NCBI GenBank assembly: GCA_963769605.1
Contig: CAVYML010000009.1
Span: 62,001 to 126,000, forward strand
Reading direction: 5' to 3'
Origin: Fen-1254 sp963769605
Lineage (GTDB): Bacteria > Bacteroidota > Ignavibacteria > UBA10030
DNA: 64,000 nucleotides
Below, one piece after another: positions 45,259-53,933 of this stretch (positions within the stretch are counted from its first letter, which is position 1; every line of letters starts with the position of its first letter). The position numbers and the translations under genes were made by a program. A model generated the notes under the pieces. The model was given only the letters and a program-made list of their open reading frames with translations, was not told the DNA's origin and made no database searches.

Positions 45259-46050
45259 TTAATTATTCCTTTCAATGAGATGCTGAATCATAAGCTTTAT
45301 GATAGTTAGGGGATGGGAATATTTTATAGCTCATCCGTTCAATGGTTTCTATGGTTGGTTGATTTAAGGACAAATTGCTATTTCTCATAAACGATATGCG
45401 ATATGATTAAGAAGATATATAGTCTATTTTATTTAAAATTTTTCTGCTTAATAAATACGAGTGCAATTTGCATAAAAGGAACAAACGACAGTATCAGTAT
45501 AAGTCTGATTTTGCTATAGGGTTTAGCTGACACTGAACAAAACCGGTCAAACTAACCGCCTCTTACGGATTTCTAATAACAAGCAAAATCTTTGGGCTAG
45601 ACAGTATGAAAGCGTCAAATGAATTCTTTGTGTCCCCTAAAAAGGGAGAAAATCAGGGGAAAGGATAGGAAAAAGCTGATGGAAAAATCAGATGTCTAAG
45701 AAGACCTATTAGAATGTATTATCACTGCTGTCCAATATACAGATGTAAAGGTGAAAGAATTATCTTTAATCGATTAAATTGGACAAGTTTTGAATGAAAA
45801 GAGAGAGGAAGGAACTGATATTATGCAGAAAGCAAAAAAACCGTAAATTCTTCCTCTGAAGGTGTCATTCAGACACTTTTTTAGATGTTGCCGCTCTATA
45901 GGTAAGGAAACTTTATCATGAAATAACATAATGAACAGCGCGTTCATTACACCTGTAGCAATTTTTTCCAGAGAGAGTAACTCCCGGTTGTAAAATAGAG
46001 ACGAATGATTTAGGAGCTGCAGCTCTTATATGACGAATAAGCAGTGTGAA
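45259..46050. other. Long intergenic region upstream of cheW
   Basis: About 790 AT-rich bases with no convincing gene on either strand. The promoter of the minus-strand che run must lie here. A small hairpin GTGTC-ATTCA-GACAC at 45862-45876 followed by six T (45877-45882) looks like a weak factor-independent terminator for plus-strand transcription, although no plus-strand gene precedes it. A short, untranslated plus-strand RNA ending here is possible. Confidence 0.55.
45862..45882 (+). terminator. Small hairpin with T6
   Basis: A five-base stem (GTGTC 45862-45866 with GACAC 45872-45876) over a five-base loop, then six T. It is short, so termination would be inefficient, and there is no clear gene to which it belongs. 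Confidence 0.35.
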
Positions 46051-46683
46051 TTACGTCAACAGACCGTTCTGGAGGGCGTAGGTCACAATTTGTGCATTAT
46101 TCTCTATTCTCATTTTCTCCAAAATGTGTGACCGGTGTGTACTTACGGTCTTGACACTTACTGAGAGCTCGGCTCCAATCGCTTTTAATGACTTACCCTT
46201 GGCAATCATTATCATAATTTGATATTCACGATCAGAAAGATGTTCATGTGGAAGTTTTGGAGAACCTCGACTCACATTTTGCGCAATTGATTCTGCAAGT
46301 ACTTGCGAAATAAAGACTTTTCCCGATGCAACTCTTCGAATTGCATGTATAAGCTGTTCAAGTGCGATGTCTTTAGACAGGTATCCGGACGCACCGAGGT
46401 TTAACGCACGAATTCCGAATACCTCCTCCGGATTCATGCTTAATATGAGAATGGCCATTTCAGGTTTTTCTGCTTTAATTCTTTTGATCGCTTCAAATCC
46501 GTCAAGCTTAGGCATAGAGAGATCGAGTACAAGAACATCGTAATCTGTGTTCCGAATCTTCTCCATTACTTCAAGACCATCACCTGCTTCATCTTCGACT
46601 TTGATATCCGGTATATCTTTTAAAATTGTCTTAAGTCCTTTTCGGACTATGGGATGGTCGTCGGCAATAAGGACACGAATCAT
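46051..46683 (-). CDS. NarL/FixJ-family response regulator
   Basis: 210 residues: receiver (1-120; VLIADDHPIVRKGLKTIL, phospho-acceptor Asp54 in LVLDLSMPKLDGFE, Lys in GYLSKDI) and a LuxR-type helix-turn-helix (about 148-205; LSDREYQIMIMIAKGKSLKAIGAELSVSVKTVSTHRSHILEKM). It should be a DNA-binding regulator. The kinase gene lies 6 bases upstream in the same direction, so the two form a DesK/NarX-like two-component pair. The gap downstream before cheW suggests a separate transcript from the che genes, although the regulator could control them. Confidence 0.95.
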   Translation of the reverse strand: MIRVLIADDHPIVRKGLKTILKDIPDIKVEDEAGDGLEVMEKIRNTDYDVLVLDLSMPKLDGFEAIKRIKAEKPEMAILILSMNPEEVFGIRALNLGASGYLSKDIALEQLIHAIRRVASGKVFISQVLAESIAQNVSRGSPKLPHEHLSDREYQIMIMIAKGKSLKAIGAELSVSVKTVSTHRSHILEKMRIENNAQIVTYALQNGLLT

Positions 46684-46689
46684 GATTTT

Positions 46690-49386
46690 CTATCTCCGTT
46701 TCTCTTTTTTGCTGATGGGGACTTCTACTGACAGCATTGTACCTTTCCCTGATTTTCCTTCGAGGGTAAGAGTTCCACTGATCATCCGAATACGCTCACG
46801 CATACCAACTAATCCTAATGTAGCAGTGTTTGTCAATTCTTTCTTTGTAATTCCTCGACCATCATCACGTATGGAGAGGATTATTGAATCCGGTCGCTGT
46901 ATTAATCTGATATAAACGTGTTGCGCTTGTGCGTGTCGCACGATATTAGTCAATGCCTCCCGAAAAACCCGATAGAGTACCCCGCCTATCTGAGCCTTCA
47001 CTTCGAACTCTGCAGGTTCGATAGTTACAATACCTTTGAGGCCCGTCTTTTTTTCCACTTGATCAATGTCCCATTGTATCGATCCGCCAAGACCTAGTGC
47101 ATCAAGCTGCGGCGGTCGAATTTCTTTTGAGATCCGCTTCACCGAGGCCAATGCTTCATTCAATGAATCCATCATGCCATCAATCTTCAAAATGACATCC
47201 GTATTATCCTTCACTCCTTCTAATCTAAGCCAACTTAGGTCAAATTTCAAGATGGTTAGTAATTGACCGAGTTCATCATGAATCTCACGTGAGATTCGTT
47301 TTCGTTCTTCTTCAAGGACATGTTCAAGGTGTTCTGTAAAATGCTGCAACTGTTTCCGAGAAACGTCAAGTTCTTGTTCAGCTTTCCGGCGCTGTGTAAT
47401 ATCACGACCTACCATTACCATTCGCCGTTTACCCGAGGAAGTGTTGTAAACTTGACCTGAAGATTCAAACCAATGCCAGCTGCCCCAATTGTCCCGGTAG
47501 CGGTACATAACGCTTCCGCCTTGTTTTTTGAGAATTTCTTTCATCAAGGATTTGTCTTTACCATAAACCCCGGATAGCAAGTTAGTTCCGACCAAATCTG
47601 CTGGTTCAAACCCAAGGATCAACTTGACATTCGGACTGACATACAGGAACTTCCCCTCCGCATCGATTTCGATTACAAGATCCGTAGAATTTTCGACAAG
47701 CAGACGATAACGTTCTTCACTTTCACGTAATGCTTCCTCCGCATGTTTACGTTCCGTGATATCGAAAACAAATCCTTCATAGTAAAGAATTTCACCTGAT
47801 TTATCTCTTAAATCGTGGACCGTCATTAACACCCATACTATTGTTCCATCCCTTTTCCTCCACCGAGTCTCACAACTCAATGCTACATTTTCTCCGTAAG
47901 CATTGTGCTGAGCAATGAATTTTTTTAAATCCTCATCATCATAATAAATGGATTGTCCCATATAACATCCAATCAATTCATCCACATTGTCGCAACCTAA
48001 CAGTTTTGCAATACTGCTGTTGGCGCTGAGCATTTTCCCTTCTCGTGTTGATTGATAGATACCGATTGGAGCCCAGGTCACAATATCACGGTATTTCTTT
48101 TCACTTTCTCGAAGAGCTTTTTCTGCTCGTTTTTGCTCTGTGACATCGCGACCGATGTCGATGGAGTATGGTTTTCCCTGCCAGGTGATCGGTACGCCGA
48201 TATATTCGATAATATTATCTTTACCATCCGGACGAATCCATGAGAAGGAACCTTGATAGACTTCTCCCCTGGCAAGGGATTCCAAACGATCGGAATTTGC
48301 ACTTTCTTCAAGCGTTCGCTGCAGTTCTTGAATGCTTTCTCGTTGCAGCAATTCTTCGCGGGTTCGCCCTGCCATGAATGCATAGCGCTCATTGCACTCG
48401 ACAAGCTTTCTTTTATAGGGATCAGGATCATTGGTATAAATACAAATGCCGTCGAACACATTCTCGAAGATCATCCGGAATCTTTCCTCAGATTCCCGAA
48501 CTGCTTCTTCCGCCTGTTTACGCATGGTGATGTCGGTTGCCATGACAAGACGAGCCGGCTTTTCTTCAAACATCAGGTCATGCGTTGTGATCTCCACATC
48601 TATGATAGTTCCATCTTTCTTTCGATGGCGGAATGATCCGGCATTACGCAAGGTCTCGCCGCTCGTGTCAAGGGACTGCAGAAATCGAGATTCCTCCTCT
48701 TCTGTGTGAATCTCTTTGAGTGTTATAGAAAGAAATTCTTCTCCTGAGTAACCATACTGGCGAACCGCAGCATCATTCACGGCAAGAAATGCAAGCGTCG
48801 TGCGGTCGTACACCCAAAGGGGAATAGGATTATTGAGAAAAAGCATCCGGTAGTGTTCTTCTTTGCTCGCCAGTATCTTTTCAATTTCTTTCCGTTCCGA
48901 TATTTCATTCAATAACTTCTTATTAACGGCCTCCAGCGTTTTGGTCCGCTGTTTTACTCGTTGATCAAGCAACCTGGCTGCTTCACGTAGTTCGTCTTCA
49001 TTTTTTTTAATTCTCTCCATTAATCGCACATAAGCAAGCAGCACCTGTTGTGAGACCGGTTTAACCAGATAACCCTCAGCACCGGCATCGAGACCATGCA
49101 CCTGATTTTTACTTTCGATCTCTATGCCTGAAATTAATACGACGAGAACATGTTTGAGGTCCGGATTGTTCTTGATTTGTCGGCATATTTCAACACCGTT
49201 CATATCGGGGAGAAAGACATCAAGCATGAGCAGATCCGGATTGCGCTCTTTCAACAGCCTCAGACCGTCACCCCCCGTCTCTGCCTCTATAACTTCATAG
49301 CCTTCCCTTTTAAGGATGTACGAAAGAATGCGCACATATGCCGTATTATCATCGACAATAAGTATGGTAAACTCTTTTTTGTTCAT
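46690..49386 (-). CDS. Sensor histidine kinase: receiver, four PAS domains, HisKA_3 kinase
   Basis: 898 residues. A receiver domain (about 6-125; ILIVDDNTAYVRI, LLMLDVFLPDMNG) starts the protein, followed by a coiled coil (130-175), four PAS/PAC units (about 176-680, each followed by an ITxRKxAEEALRESEERYR-type linker) and a HisKA_3 dimerisation domain with EEERKRISREIHDELGQLLT near 715. The HATPase of the NarX/DesK type closes it (DDGRGITKKELTNTATLGLVGMRERI). It pairs with the NarL-type regulator 6 bases downstream. PAS domains here have no heme- or FAD-specific residues that I can assign. Its receiver could accept phosphate from other kinases of the region. Confidence 0.95.
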   Translation of the reverse strand: MNKKEFTILIVDDNTAYVRILSYILKREGYEVIEAETGGDGLRLLKERNPDLLMLDVFLPDMNGVEICRQIKNNPDLKHVLVVLISGIEIESKNQVHGLDAGAEGYLVKPVSQQVLLAYVRLMERIKKNEDELREAARLLDQRVKQRTKTLEAVNKKLLNEISERKEIEKILASKEEHYRMLFLNNPIPLWVYDRTTLAFLAVNDAAVRQYGYSGEEFLSITLKEIHTEEEESRFLQSLDTSGETLRNAGSFRHRKKDGTIIDVEITTHDLMFEEKPARLVMATDITMRKQAEEAVRESEERFRMIFENVFDGICIYTNDPDPYKRKLVECNERYAFMAGRTREELLQRESIQELQRTLEESANSDRLESLARGEVYQGSFSWIRPDGKDNIIEYIGVPITWQGKPYSIDIGRDVTEQKRAEKALRESEKKYRDIVTWAPIGIYQSTREGKMLSANSSIAKLLGCDNVDELIGCYMGQSIYYDDEDLKKFIAQHNAYGENVALSCETRWRKRDGTIVWVLMTVHDLRDKSGEILYYEGFVFDITERKHAEEALRESEERYRLLVENSTDLVIEIDAEGKFLYVSPNVKLILGFEPADLVGTNLLSGVYGKDKSLMKEILKKQGGSVMYRYRDNWGSWHWFESSGQVYNTSSGKRRMVMVGRDITQRRKAEQELDVSRKQLQHFTEHLEHVLEEERKRISREIHDELGQLLTILKFDLSWLRLEGVKDNTDVILKIDGMMDSLNEALASVKRISKEIRPPQLDALGLGGSIQWDIDQVEKKTGLKGIVTIEPAEFEVKAQIGGVLYRVFREALTNIVRHAQAQHVYIRLIQRPDSIILSIRDDGRGITKKELTNTATLGLVGMRERIRMISGTLTLEGKSGKGTMLSVEVPISKKEKRR

Positions 49387-50339
49387 AATAAGCCTACCCC
49401 TTCACTCTTAAAAATATCGGACTGTTGACGCGCCATAGAGCATGTTATCTGGAACAAATTGAGAATTGTCGCTTTCCGAGGAAGAATATTCGCAGGAAAA
49501 AAAATATAAGAAAGACAAAATATGTTTTGCCGCATTGTAGAAGTCCGTTAAATAATGGGGATGGGTCATCGTATAGAATATAACAGAATTTGACTCATCC
49601 TTAATTAAGGTATGTGTTTTGCTTTATTTCTGCAACAATTTTAAAAGCCAAATTTGCATATAATGCAGGATTTTCTCTAAGAATCGGCGACTATACCCGG
49701 GAACAACGTATTTTGTTTTTAATGCTCATTCATATATAATGATAAATCCAGATTGTCCTTACCCTTCCAGAAAAGCTAAATGAGAATCAACCCGCTGGTC
49801 TATAAACTGTCGGTAATAATATCCTTGATAAGAATAAAGGATAAGCCGCGTAACGGAAATAAATTTGATACGGTGTCAACAAATCTGCATTATCGATCAT
49901 ATTGTGTGCTTCAACTTTGTCCTTTCGTAGTTTTTCATAAATTTTGTACATGACGAAGGTCTTGATATCTAAAAAATGTTTTAGGGCGAGTTTTTCGATG
50001 TCTTTAGTCACCTTGAGCGGCAAATAAATATTTTTTTAAGAAAAGGAAATGCTTTATATTGTATTTTGTTTATTGCATATTGTTATATAATTTAAGTGAG
50101 AAAGTAACTTGTATGAAGAGTTACAAAATTGGGTAGTTTAAAGGATATGAGGCATCGATTTCACGAATATGATAAATATTTACGACAGACCTAAATCGAA
50201 GTCGAACTTTGAGCGGGTTCTTTCCATTGAAGTGTTATAGAAAGGAATGATGTTCACATTTGCATTAAGAACAGAATCGAACATGTTTGATGAGGTTTTA
50301 TAATGAGCTTTTTAACGAGCATAACAGGAGTAGATGTTG
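49387..50339. other. Long intergenic region between divergent regulators
   Basis: About 950 AT-rich bases. It separates the minus-strand kinase from the plus-strand receiver protein and must contain both promoters. A minus-strand frame of 78 codons with a TTG start (49787-50023) reads a little like protein but has no ribosome binding site; it is listed separately. The receiver gene start at 50340 is preceded by AGGAG at 50326-50330. Nothing else stands out. Confidence 0.55.
49787..50023 (-). CDS. Possible small protein, unrecognised
   Basis: 78 codons from a TTG start with an in-frame TAA three codons upstream and no visible ribosome binding site. The product (KDIEKLALKHFLDIKTFVMYKIYEKLRKDKVEAHNMIDNADLLTPYQIYF) is rich in charged helices and not obviously a shadow of a gene on the other strand, since none is there. 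It has no recognisable domain. Chance is a fair explanation. Confidence 0.25.
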   Translation of the reverse strand: MPLKVTKDIEKLALKHFLDIKTFVMYKIYEKLRKDKVEAHNMIDNADLLTPYQIYFRYAAYPLFLSRILLPTVYRPAG

Positions 50340-51161
50340 ATGGCAACAGAGGTTAATATTCTTATTGTCGAAGACAGTCCGACGCAAACTAAACTTCTTC
50401 GTTTAATTCTCGAAGAGAAAGGATACCTCATAGAATCTGCGCCCAATGGCGTCAAAGCGTTAGAGTGCGTTCGCCACAAGAAGCCAGATCTGGTCATAAC
50501 CGATATTATAATGCCTGAGATGGATGGTTTTGCACTTTGTAAGGCCTTGAAAAGTGATCCTCATCTGAAACACATTCCGGTAATGCTGCTTACCTCGTTG
50601 TCAGATCCACAGGATGTTATAAAAGCCCTCCAGGCTGGAGCAGATAACTTTCTGACAAAGCCTTACGAGGATACTTTTCTCATTTCACGAATACAGTATA
50701 TCTTTGCAAATCAGGAATTGCGAAAATATCGGAGCTTGAATTCAGAAATTGAAATCATGTTTGAAGGGCAGAAATACTTTTTCAATTCTGACAGGATGCA
50801 AATAATCGATCTTCTGCTTTCGACTTATGAAAACGCTGTTCAAAAAAGCAATGAACTTCACAGAGCACACGACGATCTCATAGAAATCCACAGGCAGCTT
50901 GAGCAGAAGAACACAGACCTTGAAAGACTAAATCAAAATTTACTGCAGGCTTTAGCTGAAGTAAAAACCCTGAGTGGATTGCTTCCGATTTGCGCGTACT
51001 GTAAAAAAATTCGCGACGATGACGGCTATTGGAATCAAATCGAATCATACATGGCCAAGAAAGTAGATGTTGAATTTACTCACGGTATCTGTCCCGATTG
51101 CGCAAATAAATTTTTCCCTGGTGTGCTTTCAAAATCTAAAGACGTAGATGAAAAATCGTGA
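50340..51161 (+). CDS. Receiver protein with coiled coil and C-terminal zinc-ribbon-like sensor tail
   Basis: The ATG at 50334 is only 3 bases from AGGAG; the ATG at 50340 has the better 9-base spacing and is preferred. The product, about 273 residues, has a receiver domain (4-125, phospho-acceptor Asp in LVITDIIMPEMDG, Lys in FLTKPYED), a coiled coil (about 150-215, ELHRAHDDLIEIHRQLEQKNTDLERLNQNLL) and a C-terminal block PICAYCKKIRDDDGYWNQIESYM...FTHGICPDCANKFFP with two CxxC pairs. That tail occurs at the end of many receiver and PAS proteins in this group of bacteria and is thought to be a small zinc-binding fold. It is the only plus-strand signalling gene here, divergent from the PAS kinase. 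Confidence 0.9.
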   Translation: MATEVNILIVEDSPTQTKLLRLILEEKGYLIESAPNGVKALECVRHKKPDLVITDIIMPEMDGFALCKALKSDPHLKHIPVMLLTSLSDPQDVIKALQAGADNFLTKPYEDTFLISRIQYIFANQELRKYRSLNSEIEIMFEGQKYFFNSDRMQIIDLLLSTYENAVQKSNELHRAHDDLIEIHRQLEQKNTDLERLNQNLLQALAEVKTLSGLLPICAYCKKIRDDDGYWNQIESYMAKKVDVEFTHGICPDCANKFFPGVLSKSKDVDEKS

Positions 51162-51435
51162 GTTGATTATAAAAGTCGCGAATCTGTTTGACAATAAGAT
51201 ACGAGTCCCCGTAAAACCACCTTTTTATCCATGTTTCTGAACGACTTCGTTTGATCCTTCTTTGGACTGTGCATTTCACACTTACGGTTTCATTCCCATT
51301 GCGTTGGCAGGCAGCTGCGCCTTCGTGTTGTTGCAGCGGTCAGGAAAGATCCTGCCTCCGGCGGGACTTCGTTCGACCGTCTCACGAAAGTATCTCTTAG
51401 CTTGAAGTGTTTAATCCGTATGGTGCTGCAAAAAA
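51162..51435. other. Intergenic spacer before the initiator tRNA terminator
   Basis: About 270 bases without a gene. It carries a GC-rich patch (around 51350-51400, CCTGCCTCCGGCGGGACTTCG) that could be a repeat or a decayed end, but no second copy is seen. Confidence 0.4.
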
Positions 51436-51466
51436 GAACTGCCCCCTAAAGGGGCAGTTCTTTTTT
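51436..51466 (-). terminator. Strong hairpin terminator after the initiator tRNA
   Basis: GAACTGCCCC (51436-51445) pairs exactly with 51451-51460 over a five-base loop. Six T follow on the plus strand (51461-51466) and a run of A precedes on the other side (51430-51435), so the hairpin works in both directions. On the minus strand it lies directly after the tRNA 3' end, only two bases after its last position. Confidence 0.9.
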
Positions 51467-51467
51467 G

Positions 51468-51540
<73 letters not shown>

Positions 51541-51590
51541 GTGTTTTATAATATACGATGTATTTCATTGCCAATCAAGATGTTTTTATG

Positions 51591-52575
51591 TTAATGCAAG
51601 TGATTCCAGATCTCATCCAACAATTCCGCTACTCCTTCGCCGCTGACAGCGGAAATACAATGAACCGGAACTCCGCGGCCGAATAATAGTTTCTTTATTC
51701 GCTTTGCTGCGATCTCATCGACCGCGTCCATCTTCGTTACCGCAACAATCTTTTTTTTCTTTCCGAGCGCAGCGTTGTATGATTTCAACTCATTGAGGAG
51801 AATCTTGTAATCCTTTTTTAGATCTGTTCCCATCGCATCAACCAGAAAGACAAGTGTCTTTGTCCTCTCGATATGCCTGAGAAATTGTATGCCAAGCCCT
51901 TTGCCCTCATGCGCTCCTTCAATGAGACCCGGTATATCCGCAACGATGAAACTCTTGCCTTCCGCATAACGCACAAGTCCAAGATTCGGCACGAGCGTTG
52001 TAAATGGATAATCGGCAATTTTCGGTTTTGCTGCTGAAATGACGGAGATAAGTGTAGATTTCCCTGCATTCGGAAAGCCGACCAGCCCGACGTCAGCCAA
52101 TAATTTCAATTCCAGAGTCAATTCTTGCTCTTCTCCCGGCGTTCCCGGTTGTGCAAAGCGTGGCGCTTGATTTGTCGCCGTCGCAAATTCCGCATTGCCC
52201 TTCCCTCCTTTTCCGCCTTTCGCAATAATGATCTCATCACCTTCGTTTACGAGATCACCGATGAGCTTCCTTTTCGCCGCAGTACCGAAGAACCGTACCG
52301 CATGGAACTTTAATGATCTCATCTTTGCCCCTTTTCCCTTCTTGATCTTTTCCCCGGCCGTTTTCTCCTCTTTCGGCGCGGTAGGCACGCTTATATTTGA
52401 AATCGAGCAGTGTGCTTAGCTGCCGGTCTGCACGTATTAGAATGCTTCCGCCGTTTCCACCTTTACCGCCGTCTGGTCCGCCTTTCGGAATGAATTTTTC
52501 ATGCCGGAAGCTGATGCATCCATTCCCGCCGTCGCCGGCTTTTACAAATATTTTTGCTTCATCAATAAATTGCAT
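51591..52575 (-). CDS. obg: Obg/CgtA GTPase, interrupted by a frameshift
   Basis: The N-terminal Obg fold is in one frame (52575 to 52255): MQFIDEAKIFVKAGDGGNGCISFRHEKFIPKGGPDGGKGGNGGS and KVPCGTVLR. The rest is in the next frame (to 51591): LIGDLVNEGDEIIIAKGGKGGKGN, then the GTPase with GFPNAGKST, DIPGLIEGAHEGKGLG, KMDAVD and SAVSGEGV. The frames meet at 52284. Comparison with the family suggests RDT-AAKRKL, so two bases may be missing from the sequence, or one is extra. Without a repair both halves would be useless. Obg is essential in most bacteria, so a sequencing or assembly error is the simplest explanation. The protein would be about 328 residues, without the C-terminal OCT domain. Confidence 0.88.
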
Positions 52576-52610
52576 ATAATCGTTGCATCTTCTCTTATCT
52601 CATACAGCGT

Positions 52611-53882
52611 TTATCGGGAGACCGAAAACCTTCCGTATAACCTATCCGTAAAAAAAACGGCATCTTCACTAAATGGGTCGATATCGTTGCTCATAAACAA
52701 TGCATCTAAAGAATGCGCTGCCGGAGCCCATTCTTTTGCCAGGCTGATCTCCATTATTAGAGCGAGAAAAGCAGGTTTATCGTTCTTGAAAATTTTCCTG
52801 ATGAGCCGTTCCTGTTCTACTTCCGTAAAGATCGACAACAATGCGTGCTGTTTTTTCCCAGGTGTCGCCTTTATATACTGTTCGTCATTTTCGCCGAATA
52901 CCATAACGGTCGGTTTGGCGGCTTTCGGGACTTCCTTTACAGGAACGTTATGACTCTTTGGCATTGGTATTATGCGCGGCTGTTCCGCCTGTGTCGACAT
53001 CTTTGATGACATCGGCATCGGGAGCGGCTCGGTCATTTTTCCTTCCGCGACAGGAGAAGGCGGGGTAGTCAAAGGCACAGCCTTTGCATTTTCATCGCCG
53101 GTTCGAACGATTTCCACAAAATTCGCCAGCTGTGCAATGGTCAGTACATTAACCGCATGCTTATCCCTTTCGAACTCAAGCCGTGCTCGAATCTCATCAA
53201 GATGTTTATCTTCAAAAAATACAATAGCGGCGTTAATCGGCAACGTTTGTTGAGTCAGGTTGTCCTTCGGGGTCGTTTTTCCGGTTTCCACAAAAGCAAA
53301 TAACGCCCGCGTCATCTGGGCCAGTTCGTAACTGGAATGACGTGCCGTGACCTCGTTGTCGATTTTTTCAAGGAGCTTTTTGAACTCCTCGTACATCATG
53401 CCGGCCAATCCATGTGCCACCATATAACGTTTGATGAGTTCCGGAAAATACACGTAATCGATGCAGTATCGTAGTTTTTTTTCCACGACCGACGCTTGAA
53501 CGCTCCGCACATCGCCGATGATAAAATTCAACAATGTCCATTGCGGGCGGCAGAGATAATTAAACTGAAAATTCACCGACTCTTCCAGCAGCGATTCGAA
53601 CTCTTGACGTGTAAAATGATAATAATAGACCAGAACGAGATCGATCTGCTTTTGGAGGCTGGCGACTTCAGGCAATCCATACGGAAAATTGCCCGACCGG
53701 GTTTCCGTCGCGCGCGCCGTTTCGAGCTTCTTCTCAACTTCTGCTTTAAAGTAAGCTTTTAACGCCGGATAAATATCAGCAGCAAGCACGCGCTTCAACA
53801 GGACATCGTCCTCTTCTCCGATTGTCTTTGCCCGAACGGCATTGATGATCGATTCTATTTCCTGTTCAAAAATATAGCCCAT
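52611..53882 (-). CDS. Unrecognised helical protein of the TPR-obg neighbourhood
   Basis: The frame opens at 53933, but the ATG at 53882 (MGYIFEQEIESIINAVRAKTIGEEDDVLLKRVLAADIYPALKAYF) is the likelier start, giving about 423 residues. The first 250 residues are helical and rich in Glu, Lys and aromatic residues (LVLVYYYHFTRQEFESLLEESVNFQFNYLCRPQWTLLNFI); a Pro-rich linker follows (MTEPLPMPMSSKM) and then a C-terminal helical domain (ALLSIFTEVEQERLIRKIFKNDKPAFLALIMEISLAKEW). I do not recognise a family. It has no signal peptide, so it is cytosolic. The gene follows the large TPR gene by about 50 bases and precedes obg by 35, so the three may be co-transcribed. Confidence 0.75.
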   Translation of the reverse strand: MGYIFEQEIESIINAVRAKTIGEEDDVLLKRVLAADIYPALKAYFKAEVEKKLETARATETRSGNFPYGLPEVASLQKQIDLVLVYYYHFTRQEFESLLEESVNFQFNYLCRPQWTLLNFIIGDVRSVQASVVEKKLRYCIDYVYFPELIKRYMVAHGLAGMMYEEFKKLLEKIDNEVTARHSSYELAQMTRALFAFVETGKTTPKDNLTQQTLPINAAIVFFEDKHLDEIRARLEFERDKHAVNVLTIAQLANFVEIVRTGDENAKAVPLTTPPSPVAEGKMTEPLPMPMSSKMSTQAEQPRIIPMPKSHNVPVKEVPKAAKPTVMVFGENDEQYIKATPGKKQHALLSIFTEVEQERLIRKIFKNDKPAFLALIMEISLAKEWAPAAHSLDALFMSNDIDPFSEDAVFFTDRLYGRFSVSR

Positions 53883-53933
53883 ACTTTTCTTAATCCGCTT
53901 AGTCGTACATACTGTTTCAACCAAACGATGCAT

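Noticed and set aside
51350..51400. GC-rich patch as an attachment site next to the tRNA
   Set aside because: No integrase gene and no duplicated tRNA end within the window.
52284..52284. Programmed frameshift in obg
   Set aside because: No slippery run or downstream stem is evident, and the family alignment favours missing bases; error or mutation is simpler.
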